Assembly (NCBI GenBank): GCA_036677805.1
Contig: JAVBVS010000024.1
Location: 124,001 to 188,000, forward strand
DNA: 64,000 bases
Reading direction: 5' to 3'
DNA from: SIG78 sp036677805
Lineage (GTDB): Bacteria > Verrucomicrobiota > Lentisphaeria > Victivallales > Victivallaceae
In this document: positions 16,295 through 23,732 of the stretch, piece after piece
Position numbering within the stretch: the first letter of the stretch is position 1
How the letters are laid out: each line of letters opens with the position of its first letter
The notes under the pieces: generated by a model
What the model saw: only the letters and a program-made list of their open reading frames with translations
Databases searched by the model: none
Told to the model about the DNA's origin: nothing
Program-made: the position numbers and the translations under genes

Positions 16295-17755
16295 CACGAT
16301 CCGGCGCTGGACCGGCGGCGGCGGCAGCACTACCGGCAGCCGCTTCAGGATGGCGATTTTGATCTGGGCGAAGACGCGTCCGGTTTCGCCGGAAAGCGCG
16401 CGATAGGCGTCGCGGGCATGATCGCTGTTCAGATAGAGCGTCAGATACTCTCCGTCGACTCCATCCGTTCGCGGAAAAATTCCATGAAGGGTGTTGGCAT
16501 AACAATATTCTCCGTGGCGGTCGAAGGCGGCGATGATCCGGTCGGCGGTCTGCCGGGAGAGAATCTTGGGCCGGATGAAAAGTTCCGGCGAACGCAGCCT
16601 CAGGCCGTTGCCGCCGCGGCTGCGTTCGAGTTCCCGCATGAATGCGGGGCGGTAATCGACGTAACGGTGATGAAATTCGATGCGGCCGGGAACGATGTCG
16701 GCTCCGGTCAGCAGCTTGCGGCATTCGGCATGGGGCGCGTCATGACGGAACAGCACGTCGCCGATTTTGCTCTGGATGATACCGTCGCGGATGTCGGCAA
16801 TCGTGCCGAGTTCGACGACGGGAAAGTTTCCGGCTTTGACGGCGGCCTGACGGGCGAAAAGATTTTCCGGGAAGCCCGTCGCCGGCAGCATCCGGTCGCC
16901 GGCGGCGTAGCGATAGTCGGCCCGCTGCGGCGGCCGGTTGCGCCAGATCACTCCGATGCAGTCGACAACCGCCTGAAAGCGGCGCTCGGTCGGGGGCGGT
17001 TCGACAATGTTCAGCAACTCCCGTTCCCGGACGAGAAAGTTCCGGAATCCGGCCAGCTGGGTGTTGCGCAGCAGCCGGTCGGGTACCACCAGACAGCCGA
17101 TGCCGTCGGGTTTGAGCCATTCCGTCATGGCACGCTCCATGAACAGCGTGAAGAGGTTGAATCTGCCGGTCGCAAACCGGAACCGGCGGGCCAGTCGGGT
17201 GCGCGTATCCGACGCAATCATACGCAAATTTACGAAAGGCGGATTACCCGCCACCAGATCGGCCGGCGGCAGTCCTGTCAGCGTCAGCGCATCGGCGCAG
17301 TGGAATTCAACTTCAATGTCCGGCGCGACCACGGCAAGGCGTTTCCGGGCCACCATCAGCGCCGCGGGGGAGAGGTCGACGCCCAGCAGTTTCAGCTTGG
17401 AGTTCGTGCGTTTGGGGCGGCGTTCAGCCAGGTAGCGCCCGGCTGCGGCCACCAGAAAATTGCCGGTGCCGCAGGCGGGATCGAGCACGGTCAACGTTGC
17501 GTCGTCCGGGCGTTCCGGAAGTTCGGGCCAGGCCGCTCCGAGCGCGGCTTCGACCAGCGGTTCGGGGGTGTAGAAACTGCCCGATTGCTTGCGTTCCGCC
17601 GAACGGGCCTGCCACAGCCTTTCGAACGTCGCACTCCACTCTTCCGGCCGGAAAAGCGTGGAATCGAGCAGCTCGGCGGTTATGGTTTCCGCATCCGTCC
17701 CTCCGGCCAGACGCCGCTCCCAATCGGCGAACCGGCGGCGCTGCTCCGGCTTCAT
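16214..17755 (-). CDS. solo N6-adenine DNA methyltransferase (TaqI/Eco57I-like)
   Basis: 513 residues. Motif X GSFYTPEPLVEAAL (59-72), SAM motif I LDPACGTGNFL (91-101) and catalytic motif IV AGNPPF (169-174) identify a gamma-class N6-adenine methyltransferase. The C-terminal 230 residues (IADIRDGIIQSKIGD, LLTGADIVPGRIEFHHRYVDY, PPPPVQRRIVSHCRRLA) look like a TaqI-type target-recognition domain. No endonuclease domain is fused and no restriction gene is adjacent. It overlaps the upstream membrane-protein gene by 4 bp (ATGA) and runs tail-to-tail into prmC. Confidence 0.85.
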   Translation of the reverse strand: MKPEQRRRFADWERRLAGGTDAETITAELLDSTLFRPEEWSATFERLWQARSAERKQSGSFYTPEPLVEAALGAAWPELPERPDDATLTVLDPACGTGNFLVAAAGRYLAERRPKRTNSKLKLLGVDLSPAALMVARKRLAVVAPDIEVEFHCADALTLTGLPPADLVAGNPPFVNLRMIASDTRTRLARRFRFATGRFNLFTLFMERAMTEWLKPDGIGCLVVPDRLLRNTQLAGFRNFLVRERELLNIVEPPPTERRFQAVVDCIGVIWRNRPPQRADYRYAAGDRMLPATGFPENLFARQAAVKAGNFPVVELGTIADIRDGIIQSKIGDVLFRHDAPHAECRKLLTGADIVPGRIEFHHRYVDYRPAFMRELERSRGGNGLRLRSPELFIRPKILSRQTADRIIAAFDRHGEYCYANTLHGIFPRTDGVDGEYLTLYLNSDHARDAYRALSGETGRVFAQIKIAILKRLPVVLPPPPVQRRIVSHCRRLAQARGDEAVASGIVFDDFNG

Positions 17756-18372
17756 GGCCGGCTGTTCGGGATGGCGGGCGTCACGGGCGGCAGCGCCGGA
17801 TTGCCGCCGGCCGCCCCCGGATCGGCCGGGGCCGTCGCCGCCGGCGGATCATGCGGATGAAACGGCGTCATGCCGCCGGAATTCCACAGGAACATGATGC
17901 CGGAGAGGAACAGCTGAAACACCCCCCAGAAAGCGACGATCAGCACGAAATTGCCGGCGGCGCGCATACCGTTGGGGCCGAACCAGCCCAAGCCGCGCTG
18001 CCGGATCACCAGCCAGAGCAGAAAGAGATAGGTGATGTCCGCCAGAATCAGCCCGAGGATCGGATTGTCGACGGTGAAATAACGCATGATCGGCGCGTCC
18101 GCCGTCCCCAGCAGGACGTTGACCAACCCCAGAAAACCGAGGATCGGGTAGGCGAACAGCAGCAGAAACCAGACCGCGTGACCGTGCGAAACCGCTTCCT
18201 GCAATTCATACGGCTTGCCGTAGCAGACCAGAAACGCCCCCAGCAGCACCAGAAACAGAAAAAAGCAGCAGCGGTCGAGATAACCGATCGCCTTCAGCCG
18301 CTTGGTATCGGGACTCTTGACCGCATCGCGGGACTTGCCGTGCTTTTTGCCGGACTTCTTGATTTTTTCCAT
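17752..18372 (-). CDS. four-helix membrane protein of unknown function
   Basis: 206 residues from the ATG at 18372, preceded by AGGAGGGTTCACC. The N-terminus is very basic (KKSGKKHGKSRDAVK). Four hydrophobic segments follow (about 33-51, 65-88, 100-122 and 138-165), then a Pro/Ala-rich tail (PPAATAPADPGAAGGNP). No family is recognised. It lies 20 bp downstream of corA and is coupled to the methyltransferase gene, so it is part of the corA transcript. Confidence 0.65.
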   Translation of the reverse strand: MEKIKKSGKKHGKSRDAVKSPDTKRLKAIGYLDRCCFFLFLVLLGAFLVCYGKPYELQEAVSHGHAVWFLLLFAYPILGFLGLVNVLLGTADAPIMRYFTVDNPILGLILADITYLFLLWLVIRQRGLGWFGPNGMRAAGNFVLIVAFWGVFQLFLSGIMFLWNSGGMTPFHPHDPPAATAPADPGAAGGNPALPPVTPAIPNSRP

Positions 18373-18392
18373 GGTGAACCCTCCTGATCCGG

Positions 18393-19334
18393 CTATTTCT
18401 GGGGCCCGATGCCGATGCGTTTGACGAACAGATAGGTGATATAGGCGATGAAGACGGCCATCAGGAAAAATCCGCTGTAGGCGTAAGGCCACCAGATATG
18501 GCCGGTCATCATCGAAAACTCCGACATGCCGCCCATGCCGGTGAGCACATTGAGCGGCATGAACACCAGATTGATGATGGTGAGGTATTTCATCACCATG
18601 GCCAGATTGTTGCTGACGATGGAGACCCGTGCGTCGCTCATGCCGGTCAAAATGCCCGAATAGATGCCGGTGAGGTTGTCGCACTGCTTGTTCTCGACGG
18701 TGATGTCTTCGAGAAAGTCAATTTCTTCTTCGGTAAAACCGACCTTATGCGCGTCGGCTTTGAGTTTGAGCAGCAGCAGCTGATTGGCGCCGGTGGCGCT
18801 TTCGTAGTAGGTCAAACCTTTCAGCAGCGAGAACATGCCTGCCAGCGCCTTGTTGGTCACCGACATTTCGATCTTGTTTTCGAGCGAATCGGAAATCGAC
18901 CGGATGATCCGGAGGTTTTCGAGAAAGTGCCGGGTCGAGTGGTAGATCAGCCGCAGCAGCACGCCGGGGATGGTGTTGCCCCGCAGCGGCATTTTGCCGT
19001 ACTCGAAAATCGGCACCGGATCGGCCTGGATGATCACGATGCGGTCCTTGAACAGGAAGGCGCCGATCGAAGCGACCCGGAAGATGAGCTTGTCGTTGCG
19101 GTTGTAGCGGCGCGGCTGCTTCAGAATCACCGCGATGTGATTGGGCTCGTACTCGATACGGGAGATTTCGTCCTCGTCGAGCGCCGAATAGTAGGTGTGT
19201 TCGTCGATACCGCATTTTTCGACCAGATACTGGCGGTCGTCGTCGCTCGGATTGATATAGAGCTGGATCGAGCCCACCGTTTCGGCGGGGCACTCGACCA
19301 CGCGGCCGTCGACGATATTGTAGCTTTTGAACAT
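18393..19334 (-). CDS. corA: CorA-family divalent cation transporter with altered GMN motif
   Basis: 313 residues with the CorA layout: cytoplasmic alpha/beta domain, long stalk helices (about 140-245), and two C-terminal transmembrane helices (about 247-265 and 283-304). The family signature GMN that forms the selectivity filter reads GMGGMSEF (266-273), so the Asn is absent. Usual bacterial CorA has YGMNFEGMPE. The basic end (VKRIGIGPQK) fits. Transport of Mg2+ or another divalent cation is inferred from the family; the filter change makes the ion uncertain. It heads a three-gene operon with a leader of about 310 nt. Confidence 0.88.
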   Translation of the reverse strand: MFKSYNIVDGRVVECPAETVGSIQLYINPSDDDRQYLVEKCGIDEHTYYSALDEDEISRIEYEPNHIAVILKQPRRYNRNDKLIFRVASIGAFLFKDRIVIIQADPVPIFEYGKMPLRGNTIPGVLLRLIYHSTRHFLENLRIIRSISDSLENKIEMSVTNKALAGMFSLLKGLTYYESATGANQLLLLKLKADAHKVGFTEEEIDFLEDITVENKQCDNLTGIYSGILTGMSDARVSIVSNNLAMVMKYLTIINLVFMPLNVLTGMGGMSEFSMMTGHIWWPYAYSGFFLMAVFIAYITYLFVKRIGIGPQK

Positions 19335-19653
19335 GATTCTGCTTTCCGGACTGGGAATCCGCGGCGGCCGTAATCAACGGCGGCGTGAAACGGATTCGGG
19401 ATGAAACGGTTACTGGCTTCCGTTTTGCCCGTCAGCGTGGAAAGAGAACAAGCGAACGCGAACAATGCTCTCGCGTCAGTCGTTTTGTTCCCGGACCGGA
19501 GCCGGCGGCACAAAGCGGGACTGACACGACGGGGGTTCAGCGTCCTGACTGTTGTTGACCGTACTGCTTTTCATAAAGCAAGATCGACTCCTCTGTTTTT
19601 TGATCCGGGACGGATTGCCGCGAGGATGATTTCCGGCGGCAACGAACAGTAAA
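19335..19653 (-). promoter_or_regulatory. long 5' leader of the corA operon
   Basis: About 310 nt between the mapped-by-eye promoter and the corA start. It holds a possible 32-codon leader peptide followed by several GC-rich inverted segments. No M-box consensus was recognised by eye. A leader this long is unusual next to the 20-90 nt leaders read elsewhere in the window, which suggests regulation after transcription initiation. Confidence 0.4.
19476..19574 (-). CDS. candidate corA leader peptide
   Basis: 32-codon ORF inside the corA leader. The product begins MKSSTVNNSQDAEPP and ends VPPAPVREQND, so acidic residues sit beside two proline pairs. AGAGGAG lies 13 nt upstream of this ATG; a competing TTG at better spacing opens a different short frame. 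Proline/acidic leader peptides sense Mg2+ in the enteric mgtA/mgtL system through ribosome destabilisation. Relevance here is inferred only from composition and position. Confidence 0.25.
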   Translation of the reverse strand: MKSSTVNNSQDAEPPSCQSRFVPPAPVREQND

Positions 19654-19682
19654 ACTATACAATCCGAGCGTACTTTTTACAA
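19654..19682 (-). promoter_or_regulatory. promoter of the corA operon
   Basis: Minus strand TTGTAA (19682-19677), 17 bp spacer, TATAGT (19659-19654). Predicted start near 19647. Confidence 0.55.
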
Positions 19683-19788
19683 GTTGTCAAAGAAAATTTT
19701 TCGGAAAAAAGTTTTCCGGCGTGACGGATCCCGGTCCATCCGGAAGGCTCGCTGCGATTCCGTTCGGGCCGCGGGAGCGCTTGCCGGC

Positions 19789-19817
19789 TTGACAAACCGT
19801 TTCCGGGGCAGTATAAT
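19789..19817 (+). promoter_or_regulatory. perfect-consensus sigma70 promoter
   Basis: TTGACA, 17 bp spacer, TATAAT: both hexamers match consensus exactly. It drives the second GNAT gene with a leader of about 44 nt. It is the strongest-looking promoter in the window. Confidence 0.85.
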
Positions 19818-19867
19818 ATGGTTCATTCGAATCGAGGATCGGGCCGAAATCGGAATGGGGGTGTTTC

Positions 19868-20359
19868 ATGCATATGCGGAGTTTCCAGCCCGCCGATCTG
19901 GCGGCGGTGATCAATATTGCCGATGCGGCGTGGCGGCCGATCCGGCAGATGGGGCGCGACGCGCTCGGCGACCGGATCGCCGATGTGCTTCATCCCGAGG
20001 GCGACGCCGTCTCCAAGGGGTGGGAAATCCAGGCCCAGCTGCAATCCGGCGACTATGAGATCATGATCTGCGAACACGAGCACCGGGCGGTGGGCTTCAT
20101 CACCTTCCGCATCGACGGCGCGGTCGGGGAACTCTGCAACAATGCGGCCTTGCCGGGGTGCGGCGTGAAAGGCGTCGGCCAGACCATGTACCGGGCCGTC
20201 CTGGAAACCTTCCGGGCGCGCGGCGTCAAGGTTGCGCGGGTTACCACCGGGCTCGACTGGTCCCATGCTCCGGCCCGTCGCGCTTATGAGCGCGCCGGAT
20301 TTCGCCGGCATCTTGATTTCACCACCTATTACATGGATTTGGAGTCCGAATTCGAATAA
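19868..20359 (+). CDS. GNAT-family N-acetyltransferase
   Basis: 163 residues (ATGs at 19868 and 19874 are both usable). The fold begins MRSFQPADLAAVINIADAAW. The acetyl-CoA-binding motif is less canonical than in the first GNAT (CGVKGVGQTMYRAVLETFRA), and motif B is SHAPARRAYERAGF. Single-gene unit behind a consensus promoter, convergent with the panE-like gene 22 bp away. Substrate unknown; a small-molecule or antibiotic acetyltransferase is as likely as a protein one. Confidence 0.82.
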   Translation: MHMRSFQPADLAAVINIADAAWRPIRQMGRDALGDRIADVLHPEGDAVSKGWEIQAQLQSGDYEIMICEHEHRAVGFITFRIDGAVGELCNNAALPGCGVKGVGQTMYRAVLETFRARGVKVARVTTGLDWSHAPARRAYERAGFRRHLDFTTYYMDLESEFE

Positions 20360-20381
20360 TTCCCCGCTTTTCGCGGCAGGT

Positions 20382-21323
20382 TCACTTCTGTCGGTTGGCG
20401 CGGTCGCAGGAGGCCAGCAGCGCGGAAACGGCCTGCAATGCCGGCGTCGCGACCTTGTTGCGGCGGGCGATCGTCAGGGCGTTGCCGACGATGGCCTGGC
20501 ACTCCAGCGGCCGGCCGGCTTCATAGTCGAGCAGCATGCTGGTTTTGTAATCCGGAAAACTCCGGGTGTAGTCGATCATATGCGCGATCTGGGCGTCGGT
20601 CAGAGTGTGGCCCACACTGGCGGCGACGGCCTGGATTTCCGCCATCAGGCGCTCGGCCAATTCCACCAGTTCGGGGTCTTCGACCATCCAGCGGGTGCCG
20701 ACTTTGCCGGCGACGACGCTGATGGCGTTGAACGGAATGTTCCAGAGCAATTTTTCCCAGCGCGCCTGAATGATGTCCGCCGCCGCATCGGTGCCGATGC
20801 CGCAGCTCCGGAAACGCTCAACCCATTCCCGCAGCACCGTCGGAGCTGAACCGGTCGGATAGTCGCCGATTTTCAGCGTTCCCCCGCCGGTGTGCTTGAT
20901 TCTGCCGGGGGTTTCCGTCCGGGCGACGCCGATATAGGCGACGGCGCTCAGCAGCGGATTGTGCGGAAAAGCGCGGTGAATGATCTCTTCCATGCCGATG
21001 CCGTTCTGGATCAGGAGAATTCCGGTATCCGGCCGGACCACCGGCTTCAGCAACGCCACCGGATCGATATCGGGCAGGACTTTGGTGCAGAGCATCACCC
21101 AGTCGGCATGGCCGGTGAATTCCTTCGGCCGGTTTACGATCTCCGGATGGAAGGTGAAATCGCCCGCGATGCTGGCCACCTGAATGCCGTGTTTCCAGAT
21201 GAATTCGCCATCGTGCCGGATCACCGCGGTTACCTGTATCAGTTCGTTGGCCGCGGGTCGGCCCGCAAAATAACTGCCGATGCCGCCGGCGCCGATCAGC
21301 AGAACCGATGGAATTTGAGTCAT
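20382..21323 (-). CDS. panE: ketopantoate reductase family protein
   Basis: 313 residues from the ATG at 21323, which has GGAGG 9 nt upstream. NADPH-binding Rossmann motif LLIGAGGIGSYFAG at the N-terminus. C-terminal helical domain with WEKLLWNIPFNAISVVAG, the catalytic-Lys region of the ApbA/PanE family, and SMLLDYEAGRPLECQAIVGNAL. It would reduce 2-dehydropantoate to pantoate in CoA synthesis, but other 2-keto acids are possible. It lies 44 bp downstream of glycerate kinase on the same strand. Confidence 0.85.
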   Translation of the reverse strand: MTQIPSVLLIGAGGIGSYFAGRPAANELIQVTAVIRHDGEFIWKHGIQVASIAGDFTFHPEIVNRPKEFTGHADWVMLCTKVLPDIDPVALLKPVVRPDTGILLIQNGIGMEEIIHRAFPHNPLLSAVAYIGVARTETPGRIKHTGGGTLKIGDYPTGSAPTVLREWVERFRSCGIGTDAAADIIQARWEKLLWNIPFNAISVVAGKVGTRWMVEDPELVELAERLMAEIQAVAASVGHTLTDAQIAHMIDYTRSFPDYKTSMLLDYEAGRPLECQAIVGNALTIARRNKVATPALQAVSALLASCDRANRQK

Positions 21324-21367
21324 GATGAAAATCCTCCGCTGTCTGTCATCAATCGAGGCGTTTTTCG

Positions 21368-22507
21368 CTATTTTTTCCGGTCCAGCATCGCCGTCAGCGC
21401 CCGCCCCATGCGGCGCAGATTGTCCGGCGTCCGGGCCAACGCCTCTTCGAGCGTGCCCGGTCCCGCCGCCAGGGCGAGCACCGCGTCGAAAGCGTCTTCC
21501 AATTCGGCGGCGCGGTCGCCCAATGCTCCGGACAGCAGAATTACCGGAATGTTCCGTCGGTGCGCGTGTTTCGCCACCTGCGAGCAGAGTTTCCCGTGCG
21601 CGGTCTGAAAGTCGGAACAACCTTCGCCGGTGATCACCCAGTCGGCGCCGGTCAAGGCGTCGTCGAAGTGCAGCAAATCCAGAGCAAGTTCAGCGCCGGA
21701 AACGATTTCCGCTTTCATGAAGTTGCGGAGCGCGAAGCCGAGCCCACCGGCCGCGCCGTCGCCGGGCAGCTCGGCGGCATGATCGACCATCGCCGCCTGA
21801 TGCGCCGCCAGATTGAGGTTCTGCAACCCGGCGTCAAGCCGATGGACCTGTTCCGGGGTCGCCCCTTTCTGCGGGCCGAAGACCGCGGCCGCGCCAAGCG
21901 GTCCGGTCAGGGGATTGGTGACGTCGCAGGCCACCCGGAAACGGCATTCCCGAATTTCGGGGCGGAAGTGGCTTACATCGATCGCCGCGATTTCACCCAG
22001 CATGCCGCCGGTCGCGCCGTCCGGGAGCTTCCGCCCCTGCCGGTCGATGAATTCAACGCCCAGCGCCTGAAGCATGCCGATGCCGCCGTCCACGGTGGCG
22101 CTGCCGCCGATGCCGATGGTGAAATGGCGGATGTTTTCATCGACGATCAGGTGGCGGAGCAGTTCACCGGTCCCGTAGGTCGAGGTTTTTTCGGGATTGA
22201 GTTCCTCCCGGCGCAAGAGCTCGATGCCGCTGGCGCTGGCCATCTCCAGCACTGCGCCATGATCGGGCAGGCGGCCCCAGCTTGCCGTCGCCGGCCGGCC
22301 CAGCGGGTCGGACACCCGATAACGCTCCATCACCCCGCCCAGGGCGGCGCACAGCGCCTCCGCGGTGCCTTCGCCGCCATCGCCCAGCGGCAGGGAAACG
22401 ATTTCCCAATCGGGCTTGCAATGCTGGATTGCCCCACCCAGAATCCGGTGGATATCCGGGCTCGGCAGGCAGTTTTTGAACGAGTCGAACGCCAGAATGA
22501 TTTTCAT
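21368..22507 (-). CDS. glxK: glycerate kinase
   Basis: 379 residues, typical for the GlxK/GarK type-1 family. It phosphorylates D-glycerate. N-terminus MKIILAFDSFKNCLPS matches the family start (APDSFKGSLSA type). LPLGDGGEGTAEAL, TFGIGGSATVDGG-like IGIGGSATVDGGIGML, ACDVTNPLTGPLGAAAVFGPQKG and VITGEGCSDFQTAHGKL are all diagnostic. Probably cotranscribed with the panE-like gene downstream. Its own promoter was not clear; a terminator for the previous gene lies 49 bp upstream. Confidence 0.94.
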   Translation of the reverse strand: MKIILAFDSFKNCLPSPDIHRILGGAIQHCKPDWEIVSLPLGDGGEGTAEALCAALGGVMERYRVSDPLGRPATASWGRLPDHGAVLEMASASGIELLRREELNPEKTSTYGTGELLRHLIVDENIRHFTIGIGGSATVDGGIGMLQALGVEFIDRQGRKLPDGATGGMLGEIAAIDVSHFRPEIRECRFRVACDVTNPLTGPLGAAAVFGPQKGATPEQVHRLDAGLQNLNLAAHQAAMVDHAAELPGDGAAGGLGFALRNFMKAEIVSGAELALDLLHFDDALTGADWVITGEGCSDFQTAHGKLCSQVAKHAHRRNIPVILLSGALGDRAAELEDAFDAVLALAAGPGTLEEALARTPDNLRRMGRALTAMLDRKK

Positions 22508-22555
22508 GAACGATTGCTTTCCTTAATCGTGCGTTGCCGGAAGTGCGCCCGGCAT

Positions 22556-22585
22556 AAAAAAACCGGCGCCGCAACGGGCGCCGGT
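22556..22585 (-). terminator. intrinsic terminator of the TIGR04073-type gene
   Basis: ACCGGCGCC / GGCGCCGGT stem of 9 bp with a 6-base loop, followed in the minus direction by seven T. It lies 23 bp past the stop of the gene starting at 23025. Confidence 0.9.
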
Positions 22586-22608
22586 CAATCAGACCAACAT
22601 CAGGCGCA

Positions 22609-23025
22609 TCAATCCGCAACCACCGTCTTTTCGTAGAAGAAGCCGTAGGGGTTGTGTTCAATGTCCATCACCCACGCCGGACGCATCAGCGGACCGTAGC
22701 CCCAGCCGTAGTCTTCGGGATCGTCAGTGCAGCCGGGCAGCGGCATCGGGAAGGTTACGATATCGATTACGCCGACCACTTCACGGGCGACGGTATAACA
22801 GACGCCGCGAAGCACCCCGTAAGTCAGGGAAGGGATTGCTCCCATATTCTGATTGATATCATAGGGCTGCTTAAGCAATTCCAAAGGGCCGAAGGCGATA
22901 TTGGCAACGCCACGGCCGAGCTTGGTGATCGGCCCGGAGGACTCCAGTTCTTCGACCGCCATGGCCGGCGTCAAGGTCGCCACCAGCAGGAGAACCGGGA
23001 GAACCAACTTGAAAATTCGCTTCAT
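22609..23025 (-). CDS. exosortase system-associated protein, TIGR04073-like
   Basis: 138 residues with a signal peptide (MKRIFKLVLPVLLLVATLTPAMA). The mature part follows the TIGR04073 pattern: KLGRGVANIAFGPLELLKQP, GVLRGVCYTVAREVVGVIDI and VTFPMPLPG, ending with an aromatic-rich tail (DIEHNPYGFFYEK). The family is found in Verrucomicrobia and Lentisphaerae in genomes with exosortase/PEP-CTERM sorting; its function is unknown. Single-gene unit with its own promoter and terminator. Confidence 0.75.
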   Translation of the reverse strand: MKRIFKLVLPVLLLVATLTPAMAVEELESSGPITKLGRGVANIAFGPLELLKQPYDINQNMGAIPSLTYGVLRGVCYTVAREVVGVIDIVTFPMPLPGCTDDPEDYGWGYGPLMRPAWVMDIEHNPYGFFYEKTVVAD

Positions 23026-23114
23026 CTGTCATCATCCTTTGTCGATTGCGATCGGCCGCGGCTGTGGTGACGCGGAGACGACCCGTGGATTGTCAAAATT
23101 ATGAACCTTACACA

Positions 23115-23143
23115 AATATAGACAGCAAGCGGCGAAAAATCAA
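23115..23143 (-). promoter_or_regulatory. promoter of the TIGR04073-type gene
   Basis: Minus strand TTGATT (23143-23138), 17 bp spacer, TATATT (23120-23115). Leader of about 83 nt. Confidence 0.6.
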
Positions 23144-23193
23144 GGCGAAAATCCGGTTTTTTTTACAACTTTAGTGAAAAGTTGGGATTTTTG

Positions 23194-23223
23194 TTGTCCT
23201 TTGCCGTCGCGGCATGCTATATT
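23194..23223 (+). promoter_or_regulatory. promoter of queF-argJ
   Basis: TTGTCC, 18 bp spacer, TATATT; leader of about 65 nt to queF. No preQ1 riboswitch was recognised in the leader. Confidence 0.55.
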
Positions 23224-23294
23224 TAAAAAAAGATAATGATCGCCGCTGCGCTTTTATTGCCGCAGCCGCGGCTGCAAAGGAGAAATTTCGACGC

Positions 23295-23732
23295 ATGAGC
23301 GACCCGAAGAACAATGCCTCCCGGTTCCGGGAGCTGACTCTGCTGAAAGCCAACGAGCGCCGCTATCCGGCCAGCCCGGAAGAGGCGCGGCTCGAAACCT
23401 TCGACAATCTCTATCCGGAAAACGACTATGTGATCACCTTCGACTGTCCCGAATACACCAGTTTGTGTCCGGTCACCGGTCAGCCGGATTTCGGCCATAT
23501 CGTGATCCGTTACATTCCCGATCGACGATGCGTCGAGAGCAAATCGCTGAAACTGTTTCTGTTCTCGTTCCGCAACACCAACACCTTTCACGAGGAGTCG
23601 GTCAACCGGATTCTGAAGGCGATCGTCGAGGCCTGCGCGCCGCGCAAGGCCGAGGTCGTCGGGCGGTTCCGCCCGCGCGGCGGCATTGCCATCCATGTCA
23701 AAGCCACTTTCGGAGGTAAGATCGATGAGTGA
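23295..23732 (+). CDS. queF: NADPH-dependent 7-cyano-7-deazaguanine reductase (unimodular QueF)
   Basis: 145 residues from ATG 23295 with AGGAG upstream. It reduces preQ0 to preQ1 in queuosine synthesis. The catalytic Cys58 lies in YTSLCPVTGQPDFG, with Asp65 following, and the NADPH-binding QueF motif is ESKSLKLF (81-88), then NTFHEESVNRI. Length fits the short, type I (unimodular) enzymes. The argJ start overlaps its 3' end by 8 bp, although the two pathways are unrelated. No other queuosine gene is in the window. Confidence 0.95.
   Translation: MSDPKNNASRFRELTLLKANERRYPASPEEARLETFDNLYPENDYVITFDCPEYTSLCPVTGQPDFGHIVIRYIPDRRCVESKSLKLFLFSFRNTNTFHEESVNRILKAIVEACAPRKAEVVGRFRPRGGIAIHVKATFGGKIDE

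Noticed and set aside
16214..17755. Complete restriction-modification or phage-defence system
   Set aside because: No nuclease, helicase, BREX or DISARM partner lies on either side; neighbours are prmC and a membrane protein/corA pair.
19335..19653. M-box or other known Mg2+ riboswitch in the corA leader
   Set aside because: No conserved M-box segments were recognised on the minus strand by eye; only the leader-peptide idea is kept, at low confidence.
23224..23294. preQ1 riboswitch upstream of queF
   Set aside because: The A-rich tail and loop elements of preQ1 classes were not recognisable; the leader is dominated by a GC-rich alternating GCCGCAGCCGCGGCTGC segment.
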